Below are positions 7,047 through 15,400 of a stretch of DNA of 20,210 nt, piece after piece. This DNA is from Chloroflexota bacterium (GTDB lineage: Bacteria; Chloroflexota; Anaerolineae; UBA4142), in NCBI GenBank assembly GCA_016199405.1, contig JACQGS010000210.1, positions 1 through 20,210 of the forward strand. Direction: 5' to 3'. Numbering within the stretch: position 1 is the stretch's first letter; every line of letters begins with the position of its first letter. The translations under genes and the position numbers were made by a program. The notes beneath the pieces are model-generated. The model ran no database searches. It was not told where the DNA came from and saw nothing but the letters and a program-made list of their open reading frames with translations.

Positions 7047-8234
7047 TTAACTTCTTGACGCTGCTCTTCTGAGCAAATCGAGCGCGCGGATGATGATCCA
7101 ACTCTGCGCGTGCTCGCCAGTCCCGCCCACACTGTACGCCATCTTGCGCGTTTCCTTTTCCGTCGCGACCGCAATCGCGGTGCGGCCGGTTTCCTCACTA
7201 TACAACCCGTGTTCCGCCTGCATCGTCCCCAATGCCGCGACTGCGATGTCCGCGCTAGTCGCTTTGCGAAACTGCTCGGCAACCGCGACGGCGTTCTGCT
7301 CGCTGACATCGCTCACGTTCGCGAGCAGCATCGCGGATTTGATAATGCGCGCTCCTTCGGGCCGCGCGCGCAAGCGTTCCGCGATTTTTCCGCCGGTGTT
7401 CGTTTCCGCGATCGCGACGCGCCAATTGCGCGCGGCGAGCGCGCGCGCGGCAACTTCTTCGACCGTTTCTTCCCCGATGCCGTAAATCCAATCGCCGAGC
7501 CGTTCGCGCACGCGCGTTTCCATCTCCGCGATCATTTTTTCCGCGTCGCCGCGCGTTTTCGCTTTTGCCGTGATGCGCACGTCGGTCTGTCCCGGATGCG
7601 CGAGCAAGCCGACGGTGGGATTCGTGGACGTTTCGAGATCGGTGATCTTGGAATCCACCTGGCTCTCGCCGACCGCGCACGTGCGTAGGGTCTTGCTCAA
7701 AATAATTTGCTCGCCGCCGGTTTGTTCGCGAATCCACGGCAGGACGCGCGTCTCCATCAGATGTTTCATTTCGCGCGGCACGCCCGGCAAAGAAATAATG
7801 TGTTTGCCATCGGCTTCGACGATAAAGCACGGCGCGGTCCCCACCGGATTTTCGACCGGCAGTGCGCCCTGCGGAATGTACGCTTGGCGCACATTGTTCT
7901 CGCTCATCAGCGAGCCCCATTTGGCGAACATCGCGCGGATTTGCGCGAGCAGTTTGTCGTCCAAAACTAATTCGCGATTCGTCGCGCGCGCGACGGCTTC
8001 GCGCGTCATGTCGTCGACTGTCGGACCCAAGCCGCCGGTCGTGATGATCAAGTCCGCGCGCGTCAAGGCGTGACGAATCGCGTCGACAATGCGCGTGGCG
8101 TTATCGCCGACCGTCGTCCGAAAATATAAATCAACGCCCACTTGTGCGAGCTGTTGCGCGATCCACACCGCGTTGGTATCGGTGAGGTCGCCGAGTAATA
8201 ATTCCGTGCCAATGGAAATGGTTTCTGCGCGCAT
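7047..8234 (-). CDS. CinA-family protein with degenerate C-terminal domain
   Basis: 395 residues from ATG 8234; the open frame runs further upstream, but only through a repeat and the antisense of the neighbouring gene, and the family begins MRAExISIGTELLLG. Residues 1-165 are the MoaB/MogA-like domain with TGGLGPTVDDMT at 66-77, linked in other CinA proteins to ADP-ribose pyrophosphatase activity. Residues 255-392 correspond to the PncC nicotinamide-mononucleotide deamidase domain, but the SCTGG signature reads TNTGG (278-282). The YSNEAK segment is replaced by ANVSDVS, and the glycine-rich GIAGP loop reads ALGTMQA. The deamidase is therefore probably inactive or altered. The gene is last in an operon with proline dehydrogenase, 86 bases away across a repeat. 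No convincing ribosome site is visible. Confidence 0.85.
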   Translation of the reverse strand: MRAETISIGTELLLGDLTDTNAVWIAQQLAQVGVDLYFRTTVGDNATRIVDAIRHALTRADLIITTGGLGPTVDDMTREAVARATNRELVLDDKLLAQIRAMFAKWGSLMSENNVRQAYIPQGALPVENPVGTAPCFIVEADGKHIISLPGVPREMKHLMETRVLPWIREQTGGEQIILSKTLRTCAVGESQVDSKITDLETSTNPTVGLLAHPGQTDVRITAKAKTRGDAEKMIAEMETRVRERLGDWIYGIGEETVEEVAARALAARNWRVAIAETNTGGKIAERLRARPEGARIIKSAMLLANVSDVSEQNAVAVAEQFRKATSADIAVAALGTMQAEHGLYSEETGRTAIAVATEKETRKMAYSVGGTGEHAQSWIIIRALDLLRRAASRS

Positions 8235-8236
8235 GA

Positions 8237-8312
8237 TTGCAAGCCGCAAGCCACAGGTCGCAAGTAACAGGTTTCTCTCGCAATGTCGCCTGCGACTTGG
8301 GACCTGTGACAG
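8237..8312. repeat. Inverted pair of heptamer arrays
   Basis: In the 86-base gap between the proline dehydrogenase and cinA-like genes, 8237-8271 divides into five 7-base units of the form NNRCARG (TTGCAAG, CCGCAAG, CCACAGG, TCGCAAG, TAACAGG). The stretch 8285-8312 divides into four units of the complementary form (GTCGCCT, GCGACTT, GGGACCT, GTGACAG). CACAGGTC at 8252 pairs with GACCTGTG at 8301, so the transcript could fold into a long hairpin. It may attenuate or protect the mRNA; that is inference. Confidence 0.65.
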
Positions 8313-8320
8313 ACAAACGT

Positions 8321-9250
8321 CTAACGGAATAGGTTGCCAACCAAAAATACCACATTCGCCGGGCGTTCCGCGAGCCGGCGCATAAAGTACGGAAACCAAT
8401 GCGTCCCGTACGGCACGTACACGCGCACCGGATAACCGTCCGCCGCGAGGCGTCGCTGCAGATCCGATCGAATGCCGTACAACATCTGAAACTCGTAACG
8501 CTCGCGTGCCACGTGATTCTGTGCGATGAATTCTTTCGCCCACGCGATGATTTTTTCATCGTGCGTCGCCAGCGCGAGGTGCGCGCCGGAATGACCGCCA
8601 TTCGCGCCCAGAAACATTTGCGCGAGGCGGTGATAATTCGCGTCCACGGCGCGTTTTTCCGGAAACGCAGCGTCGGCGGACTCTTTGTACGCCCCTTTGC
8701 ACAGCCGCACATTCGCGTTCATCTCCAACAGCGCGCGTAGATCGGCTTCACTGCGATACAGGTACGCTTGGATCACGATACCGACGTTGGAGAATTCTTC
8801 GCGCAGGGTTTTGTAAATGTTGAGCGTCGCGTGCGTATGCTGCGAATCTTCCATATCGATCCGCGCGAACGATCCCAGTGCGCGCGCTTTGGCGGCAATC
8901 TGGCGCATATTTTCGAGACAGAGATCAGGTGAGAGATCCAAACCCATCTGCGTGAGTTTGACCGAAACGTGCGATTGGACGCGCCGCGCGGCAATCGCGT
9001 CGAGCGCACGCAAATATTCGTCTTTCGCCGCGCGCGCGGCGGCTTCGGTTGTCACGCTTTCGCCCAGCACATCGAACGTGACGGTGAGGTTTTGGCGATT
9101 CAATTTCTCGACGACGGCAATCGCTTCCTCCAACGTTTCACCGGCGATGAACCGCCGCGCGACGCGCCGCGACAGCGGAAAGGTCGTTACGATTTGGCGC
9201 ATCCGCGCGTTGGTCGAGAGCGCCAAAAAAAAATCGTGCAAGAGATTCAT
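8321..9250 (-). CDS. Proline dehydrogenase (monofunctional PutA/PRODH)
   Basis: FAD-dependent oxidation of L-proline to delta-1-pyrroline-5-carboxylate, feeding electrons to the quinone pool; first step of proline catabolism. Length 309, as for short bacterial PRODH enzymes. The TIM-barrel motifs are in order: FDVLGES (59-65), SVKLTQMGLD with K98, RIDMED (130-135), QAYL (161-164), RLCKGAYKE (182-190), LYGIRSD, and the active-site helix RVYVPYG..W..YF.RRLAERP (276-297), which holds the substrate-binding arginine pair. The start codon overlaps the stop of the upstream FAD oxidoreductase (ATGA), which implies coupled translation. No pyrroline-5-carboxylate dehydrogenase lies in the window, so the second step must be encoded elsewhere. 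Confidence 0.93.
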   Translation of the reverse strand: MNLLHDFFLALSTNARMRQIVTTFPLSRRVARRFIAGETLEEAIAVVEKLNRQNLTVTFDVLGESVTTEAAARAAKDEYLRALDAIAARRVQSHVSVKLTQMGLDLSPDLCLENMRQIAAKARALGSFARIDMEDSQHTHATLNIYKTLREEFSNVGIVIQAYLYRSEADLRALLEMNANVRLCKGAYKESADAAFPEKRAVDANYHRLAQMFLGANGGHSGAHLALATHDEKIIAWAKEFIAQNHVARERYEFQMLYGIRSDLQRRLAADGYPVRVYVPYGTHWFPYFMRRLAERPANVVFLVGNLFR

Positions 9251-10404
9251 ACGACGTTCACTTCTTGAACGAGCCGCCCCTCCGCGAAGCGTTCCAGATC
9301 CAACATCGAAACGTCCACCGTTGACGACTTGCCGTCCAAAATAATTTCGCTCATCACTTTACCGGCCGCCGGCGAGTGCATAAAGCCATGCCCGGAAAAA
9401 CCGGCGGCGATATAAAAACCCGGCGCGGCTTTTGCCTCGCTCAAGATCGGATGCGCGTCCGGCGTCACTTCGTACAGCCCCACGATTTCGCTTGCAATCT
9501 TCGCGTCGGCGAGCAATGGCACGCGTTGGATCGCGTGCTCGAGCGTTTTTTCGCGGAACGCCTCGTCCACCGCGAGTTTGTAGCCCGGCGTCTCATCGTG
9601 ATTCGACATTCCGACGATCAACCCAGCGCCTTCGGGATGGAAATAAAAACTGGATGCAAAGTCAATTGTAAAGGGATGATCGGACGGGATTTGCGGGAGC
9701 GGATCGGTGATGAAAAATTGCCGGCGCATCGGAACAATCGGAATTTCGATGTCGATCATTCTCCCGATCTCCGGGCTCCACGCGCCGGCGCAACAGACGA
9801 CCGTCCGCGTCGCGATCTCGCCGCGATTGGTGTGCACCGCCGCGTCGCGATTATTTTCGCGGCGAATGCCGGTCACCGCGATCTCGGTTTCGATTCGCGC
9901 GCCCAATGCTTTCGCGCGCGCGGCAAATGCTTGCGTGATCGTGTTGGGGTCGGCAAGCCCATCGCGCGGACCAAACGTCCCGCCGACGATGCCGTCGAGA
10001 TTGACGCGTGGCGCGCGGCGCGCGATTTCGTCGCGATCGAGCCAGCAAATATCGTTCAAGCCGAGCGAATGTTGAAGCGCGAGATTCCGCTTGAACGCGG
10101 CGACCTCGCGCGCGTCGCTCAGCAAAAACAAATAGCCGATCGGATGATAGCCGCTGGACGTTCCGAAATGGTCTTGGAAATGTTCAATTATGGGCAGCGA
10201 ATAGAGCGAGAGTTGAATGTTGACGCGGGTCGAGAATTGATAGCGCACGCCGCCCGCCGCCGCGCGCGTGGAACCCATGCCGAGAAATTTTTCACGTTCG
10301 AGCAGAGTAATATTTTTGACGCCGCGCGCCGCGAGGTGATAGGCGACGCTCGCGCCCATGCACCCACCGCCAATCACAACCACGTCCGCAGTTTTCGGCA
10401 CCAT
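9247..10404 (-). CDS. DAO-family FAD-dependent oxidoreductase (sarcosine oxidase beta-like)
   Basis: 385 residues from ATG 10404. The N-terminus binds FAD: VVVIGGGCMGASVAYHLA carries GxGxxG and is followed by LLERE, whose acidic residue contacts the ribose. The region GMGSTRAAAGGVRYQF and the C-terminal EVTPDAHPIL and AAGFSGHGFMHSPAAGK are typical of sarcosine-oxidase-beta/D-amino-acid-oxidase relatives, which oxidise the C-N bond of N-methyl or cyclic amino acids. The frame is open back to 10479, but that start lies inside the promoter and would add an unrelated 25-residue leader. It overlaps proline dehydrogenase by four bases. The partnership suggests a proline-like substrate such as N-methylproline, hydroxyproline or a betaine derivative; this is inference. 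A dimethylglycine or sarcosine substrate is equally possible. Confidence 0.87.
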   Translation of the reverse strand: MVPKTADVVVIGGGCMGASVAYHLAARGVKNITLLEREKFLGMGSTRAAAGGVRYQFSTRVNIQLSLYSLPIIEHFQDHFGTSSGYHPIGYLFLLSDAREVAAFKRNLALQHSLGLNDICWLDRDEIARRAPRVNLDGIVGGTFGPRDGLADPNTITQAFAARAKALGARIETEIAVTGIRRENNRDAAVHTNRGEIATRTVVCCAGAWSPEIGRMIDIEIPIVPMRRQFFITDPLPQIPSDHPFTIDFASSFYFHPEGAGLIVGMSNHDETPGYKLAVDEAFREKTLEHAIQRVPLLADAKIASEIVGLYEVTPDAHPILSEAKAAPGFYIAAGFSGHGFMHSPAAGKVMSEIILDGKSSTVDVSMLDLERFAEGRLVQEVNVV

Positions 10405-10414
10405 CGCGTCCGGA

Positions 10415-10443
10415 AATATAGAGCCGGTGAAAGAAAAAGTCAA
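10415..10443 (-). promoter_or_regulatory. Near-consensus sigma-70-type promoter, near-leaderless start
   Basis: On the minus strand TTGACT (10438-10443) and TATATT (10415-10420) are separated by exactly 17 bases; each matches consensus at five of six positions. Transcription is expected near 10408, about four bases before ATG 10404. The mRNA of the FAD oxidoreductase/proline dehydrogenase operon would thus be almost leaderless, consistent with the absence of a Shine-Dalgarno site there. Confidence 0.7.
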
Positions 10444-10553
10444 TCGAAAAAAATCCTTTTTCGAATCCCTGCACCCCATCGCGCGCGCCGGCGATCATGA
10501 CGCCATAAATTTCGTCGCGCCATATTGGCAGAGCGGGCGCGAGCGCTCAACCA

Positions 10554-11066
10554 TTAGCGCGATTTCGCGCGGCGTTGCTTTTCTTTCCACGCTTTATAAA
10601 CGCCTTGCATTTGCACCAAATGTTCCGGGATATGCGCTTCGTAAATCGCGAGCCAATCATCCATCGTCATCACGCCGTTTTCGGAATGATTGACCGTGTT
10701 CGTCCAAACCGAATCGGGCAAATCTTTGATGAGCAAGTACGACCTGCGGCGGAGCCATTTGAATAACTGGAGCGCATCCGCAATGCTCTGCGCGTGATAA
10801 TGCAAATGGCTTGCCCACTTGTCGCCATCATAGCCCAACACCGCGCTGCCCGGCTCGGCAATAAATCTGCGGCAGCGGATATAGCTGTTCGCTTCGCTGT
10901 CCGCGATGTGGGCAATCAATTCATGTACGCTCCAATCTTTTTCGAACGGCTTGAACTTCCACATCGCTTTCGGAAACTTTTTCAGCCCGCGCACGAGCGT
11001 GGCGTACGCGTGTCCGTAGGATTGGATTTTCTTTTGGCGTTGTTCTGAAGTGAACGCTTTTTTCAA
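10554..11066 (-). CDS. DinB-superfamily four-helix-bundle protein
   Basis: 170-residue member of the DinB/YfiT-like superfamily, a four-helix bundle that usually binds a divalent metal through three histidines. H53 (in WSVHELIAHIADSE), H145 and H149 (in YEAHIPEH) are placed as expected for the triad. Members include stress-induced proteins and thiol S-transferases; the substrate here cannot be told. Translation begins at TTG 11066, which overlaps the stop of the upstream ORF6N gene as TTGA and has an excellent GGAGGT site (11071-11076) four bases upstream. It is the last gene of a seven-gene minus-strand run. No terminator is evident between it and the promoter at 10443. Confidence 0.85.
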   Translation of the reverse strand: MKKAFTSEQRQKKIQSYGHAYATLVRGLKKFPKAMWKFKPFEKDWSVHELIAHIADSEANSYIRCRRFIAEPGSAVLGYDGDKWASHLHYHAQSIADALQLFKWLRRRSYLLIKDLPDSVWTNTVNHSENGVMTMDDWLAIYEAHIPEHLVQMQGVYKAWKEKQRRAKSR

Positions 11067-11620
11067 CCCGACCTCCGATGATGCACAGCGTAACGCGCTC
11101 TGCGCTCTTTCGCTCGAAACCCAATCTCGCGATGCGAAGATTCAGGGCTTTGCATCAACGCGCGGATGGCTGCAAAGACCATTTTGAATTGGGAATCGTA
11201 CTTGGCTTCGAGTTCGTCAAGCCGCCGCAATAAATCTGGATTGCCTGTCAAAATGACGCGGAGCTGAACAAATGTCCGCATGATTTCAATATTGACTGAG
11301 ATCGCGCGCTTGCTACGCAGCACCCCAGAAAGCATTGCCACACCTTGTTCGGTGAAAGCGTATGGAGTAGCGCGGCGCATCCCACCCCAACTTGAAATCA
11401 CAAAATTTGATTTCAAGTTGCTGAATTCTGCGCGCGTCAACTGAAACATAAAATCGTCGGGGAACCGACCTCGGTTTCGTTTGACCGCTTGAACCAGGGC
11501 GCGCGGCTCAACACCGTACAATTCGGCAAGGTGTGGACTCAGCATTACCTTCTGCCCGCGAACGAGAAAGATGTACTTTGCAATTCTATCAGGCAGAATC
11601 AAGGTGTTATTAGCGGGCAT
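11063..11620 (-). CDS. ORF6N-domain DNA-binding protein
   Basis: 185 residues. The N-terminal ORF6N domain (about 8-95) shows the family phrases VMLSPHLAELYGVEPRALVQAVKRN, FPDDFMFQLTRAEF and YAFTEQGVAMLSGVLRSKRAI. It is followed by a predicted helical region and the common tail ending near REIGFRAKE. ORF6N domains are related to KilA-N/Bro-N domains of phages and large DNA viruses. Bacterial members are often carried by prophages or mobile islands, but many are stable chromosomal genes of unknown target. GGAG with an AATAT spacer precedes ATG 11620. The gene sits 15 bases after the MBL-fold gene and overlaps the DinB-like gene, so all three are probably co-transcribed. Confidence 0.88.
   Translation of the reverse strand: MPANNTLILPDRIAKYIFLVRGQKVMLSPHLAELYGVEPRALVQAVKRNRGRFPDDFMFQLTRAEFSNLKSNFVISSWGGMRRATPYAFTEQGVAMLSGVLRSKRAISVNIEIMRTFVQLRVILTGNPDLLRRLDELEAKYDSQFKMVFAAIRALMQSPESSHREIGFRAKERRARYAVHHRRSG
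11066..11076 (-). promoter_or_regulatory. Ribosome binding site that fixes a TTG start
   Basis: GGAGGT (11071-11076, minus strand) lies four bases from TTG 11066. The TTG shares three bases with the TGA stop of the ORF6N gene. No ATG is in a comparable position, so this site decides the start of the DinB-like gene and suggests translational coupling. Confidence 0.75.
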
Positions 11621-11635
11621 ATATTCTCCAATTCT

Positions 11636-12445
11636 CTACATCGGAAACCAAACCGAAAATTCGCCAAAGCGAAATTCTTTGCGCTTCAGCATTTCATTCG
11701 GCGGCTCGCTCTGCGCGCGCCCGCTCAACGCCGCGTCCATCGCATCGGCTAACTCTGCCAAAAAGCCGGCGTTGGAAACAATATCGTTATGCCCCGGGCA
11801 AAGCATTTTCACCCCGCGCAGCGCACTCAATCGCCGCGCGCTGTGCGCGAACGCCGCCGGATCACTGCCGGCAAAGCACGCGTACATCGGTCCGCAGTAC
11901 GCGGTGTCAGCAGTAAAGAGCGCGCCGCTCGCTTCATCGAAATACGCGACGTGCCCGGGCGAATGACCGGGCGTGTGAATCACTTGCAACGCGCGCCCGC
12001 CGAGAGCCATCACGTCGCCATCGCGCAAAATGCGCGTCGGCGGCTTGCGCGGGATGCGGTACGCGGCGGGATCGAAATCCGGCGGCAGAATCGCGCGCAC
12101 ATCCGGCTGTTCCATGGCGCGGCGATACGCGCTCATCTCCGGTTCTTGCGCGAGCAGGTCAACCTCGCTTTCGTGAATCGCGGATTCCTCGAACAACGCA
12201 TTCGCGCCCGAGTGATCCCAATGATAATGCGAATTCAGCACGCTGACCGGCAGCGCGGTGATTTTGCGAATCTCCGCGCGTATGTCGCCGATGCCCATGC
12301 CGGAATCAATCAGCGCGGCGCACGCGTTGCCGACGACGAGATACATATTCACCGTCGTCACGCCGAACTGCGGCGCAATGATGCCGATCGGCTCGGCGAT
12401 GCGATAGAGGTTATCGGTGATACGGGTGGTTGTGTGAAAGGACAT
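11636..12445 (-). CDS. MBL-fold metallo-hydrolase
   Basis: 269-residue metallo-beta-lactamase-fold hydrolase. The metal-binding HxHxDH motif is H73-Y-H75-W-D77-H78. A further histidine lies in VIHTPGHSPGHVAYF, the bridging aspartate in LFTADTAY, and the last histidine in LCPGHNDIV, so the binuclear centre appears complete. The glyoxalase II/RNase Z-type superfamily is broad and the substrate is not evident. The ATG shares its A with the last base of the TAA stop of the upstream type VII-like ATPase gene (TAATG), which links the two transcriptionally and translationally. Whether it takes part in that system or is a passenger is open. Confidence 0.88.
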   Translation of the reverse strand: MSFHTTTRITDNLYRIAEPIGIIAPQFGVTTVNMYLVVGNACAALIDSGMGIGDIRAEIRKITALPVSVLNSHYHWDHSGANALFEESAIHESEVDLLAQEPEMSAYRRAMEQPDVRAILPPDFDPAAYRIPRKPPTRILRDGDVMALGGRALQVIHTPGHSPGHVAYFDEASGALFTADTAYCGPMYACFAGSDPAAFAHSARRLSALRGVKMLCPGHNDIVSNAGFLAELADAMDAALSGRAQSEPPNEMLKRKEFRFGEFSVWFPM

Positions 12446-15400
12446 TAGCGAGAACGCTTCCTAGTTGGCTTTTGCTCCTCAGCAATCCCTTTCTTTCTTC
12501 GCAATTGTTCACCCACCCATTTCAACCATTGCTCGGAAGGTAGAGCGTACGGCTGGAACTTTTCCAAGCGACCTTCCTCTTCGCTGTAGAATAAAGCGCG
12601 ATACGCGCCCAACTTGCTTGCGGCTGGCGTATCAATTAGACTCGAGGAATCCTCCGCGCTCATTTGGAACACCGCGCGCATCGCAAACTCACGCAATGTG
12701 CGGCGATCCAAAGCGCGGTTGAGATTCGTCACTGTGTCACACCAAACGAGCGTGTGAATGCCAACGTCGGGACCTTCGCGCAAGATCGTGGCGAACTGCT
12801 GCGTTAGATTCGGCGCGGCAGGTTCTTCGCTGCCCAAAGAAAATCCCATCCCTTCCTCTTGCCGCAAATCGCGAGCGCGTTGCAAGCCATATAAGAACAA
12901 ATATTTCGGCGCGTTCGTTTCACTCGCATCCATGCGGCGCTGAACTTCAGCCGCCAATTCGTTGATGAACTCTGGCAATTCGCGTCGGCGTCCGATTTTT
13001 GGCGGACGAGGCAAGTGCTCAGCGAAGCGTGTGAAATAGTCAGCATACGAAGCGTCGGCTGCGCCGAAATCGAGGATGTAGAAAGGAGAACCCCCACCCT
13101 GACCCTCCCCCGAAGCGGGCGAGGGAACGAGTTGAGACGCAAGACTAATGAGCGCAACTGCCATCATCCCCATCGCGGCTTCATCATTCTGACCGACGAT
13201 CAGCAAGTTGCTGCCGCTCTGGCGGCGAAAATTCGCGGCGACCGAATCGCGAATCGCAATTGGCTCACCAATCCAAGCGCGCGTGACACGCGATGGAGCA
13301 GTGAATGTTGGTGATGCAATCAAATCGCCGAGCGTGCGATTCTTTTCAACTTCCGCGGGCGCGTTGCCTTCAAAGATAATCTGAGGACGCGGCGGACGAT
13401 ACTTCTGCTTCTGCGCTAGTTCCTGCACGCGTTCAAGATACTGGTCGCGTTTATCGTCAGGCAGCCATGCGACTTGAAAGCGATTGTTGCCCTCGACTAG
13501 ACCATTCACCGCATTGTAAATAGCTTCGCCAGGGCGAGAGAGCAAACGCGCGGCAGGATTGTCGTCGGCAAGAATGAGCCGCGAATCCGCTTCGCTGCAT
13601 TGCAGCGCGATACGCACTGCCATTTGATCAATCGTACTGCGCGCCAGCGTGTACGCACCCGCGAGTGTTTGCGAGCCGAGCAATACGTGGATTCCAAACG
13701 CGCGTCCTTGACGCACCAATCGGTCAAGAACCTGCGACGATTGCGATGCGATGGCGTCATCTTCGGTAAAGAATTCTTGAAACTCGTCAACCACCAAAAG
13801 AATTCGCGGCGCCGCCTGCCCATTCTTTGCGCGATAGTCCGCGATATGATCCACGCCTGCCGCGCGGAATAGGTCGCCTCGGCGTTTCAGTTCTGCGTCC
13901 AGACCTTGCAATACACTCAAGCCAAACTCGCGCTCGCTTTCAATCGCGATCACGCGGGCGTGCGGCAGTTGGTGTGTCGCATAAGTTTTGAACTCTACAC
14001 CTTTCTTAAAATCAACGAGATAAAGTTCTACTTCAGTCGGGCTGTAGCCGAGAGCCAAGTCGGTTATCAAAGTATGCAGCAGTGTAGATTTGCCTGAGCC
14101 AGTTTTGCCGACGACAAGCGCATGTTGCGCGGTGCCTTTGCCGAGATCGAGATATTGGATTTTCCGCGCGCCTGCGGGACCGAGCGGGGCGCGCAATCCA
14201 GTACGACTGTCTCCTTTCCACCACAACTCTTGAGGCGGAGCGATGCGCTCGAATGGCACCTCGACCTTGCTTGCTTCTTTCGCAGCTTCACCAACTTGAC
14301 TGATTATTCGGTCAAAGAGTTCTGCGCTTGGTGGAGCATCTAATTCCAGTAGACAATCACCTTTCCTTATCTCGAACACCGAACTCTCGCTGGTCAAGGC
14401 AGCAATGCGCTGTTCCATTCTGTTCCGTTCATAATCCGAAACTGGCTCTCGAAGTCGTGCCTTGATACTATCGATCCGTTTATTTCTATCCTTGGGATCG
14501 CCCTTTCCGTTGTGAATGACGATCCTATTCATTGTCGCCATGACCTTGTCAGCTCGCCCCAGGTTAGGAAGCCCTGTTGTCTCCACCCTTGTGCCAATCC
14601 CTGCGCTAATCAATACGGCCCCCGTAACCGCTGCAATGTCGCGTAGTATCTCGCTACCATGCTTATCGAGACCAGGCACTTTGACAGCTATTGTGTCGAA
14701 TGTGCCTAGCGATTTGGCACCCTCGATAGCCTTGAGCGCGTCGCCTTCTATACCATTTGCAATGACTACTAGACGACGAGTTTTTGCCTGTTCTACCAAA
14801 CGCTCCATGAGCGGGACAATTTCCTCGTGCCTCGTCACTTTATAATCAGTTATCAGGAAATAGGGTTGTTCAATGGTAACCTCTGCAGATGCCAGTCCAG
14901 ACACCAATAGAGGGCTCTCCTGAAAATCTTTGTCCTGCCAAACGAATCGGCTGCCATCCCAAGCAATGACAGTCACATCGCGTTCCAACTCTGCAATATT
15001 AAATCCGTTTGGTGGTGGTTTATCAGTATCCACTAGAATTACAGCGTAGACGCCGCAGCGCGGTCCGTTTTGCACAATGCTGACCAATCGCCGCGCGGCT
15101 GCTTCGCTGAAATTCGCAGGAAAATCGAACACGACGAGGACGCGGTACGGCTCAGCTATTTCGCCTGCTTGCGAGTTGTAATCTTCAATCGTTGCGAATT
15201 GGTTGCGCAAATATTTTTGGATTACATTCTCCATGTGTTCTGTCAGATCGGCGAGACGTTGCTCAATATGCTGCGGCTCAGTCCATGCCTTGCCAGTGAT
15301 TAACGCTTCGTCGTAATCTGCTAAATGCATCATGGCGGCAACATTTTGTCCGAGTCCAACAGGATCAACAAAAGTGAAACGCAGTTTTCCAGGTGGAAGT

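Noticed and set aside
8235..8543. N-terminal extension of the CinA-like protein by 103 residues
   Set aside because: It translates a repeat and the antisense of proline dehydrogenase; the family's normal N-terminus begins at 8234.
10405..10479. 25-residue N-terminal extension of the FAD oxidoreductase
   Set aside because: It would be encoded by the promoter itself, lacks a ribosome site, and the FAD-binding strand begins just after ATG 10404.
9376..10500. Plus-strand open frame of 374 codons
   Set aside because: Antisense shadow of the FAD oxidoreductase gene, with an Arg/Ala-rich translation and no domain.
14359..14916. A separate groEL fragment or pseudogene next to the ATPase
   Set aside because: The frame is continuous from 16620 to 12445, and the flanking sequence on both sides is ATPase; it is an insertion within one protein.
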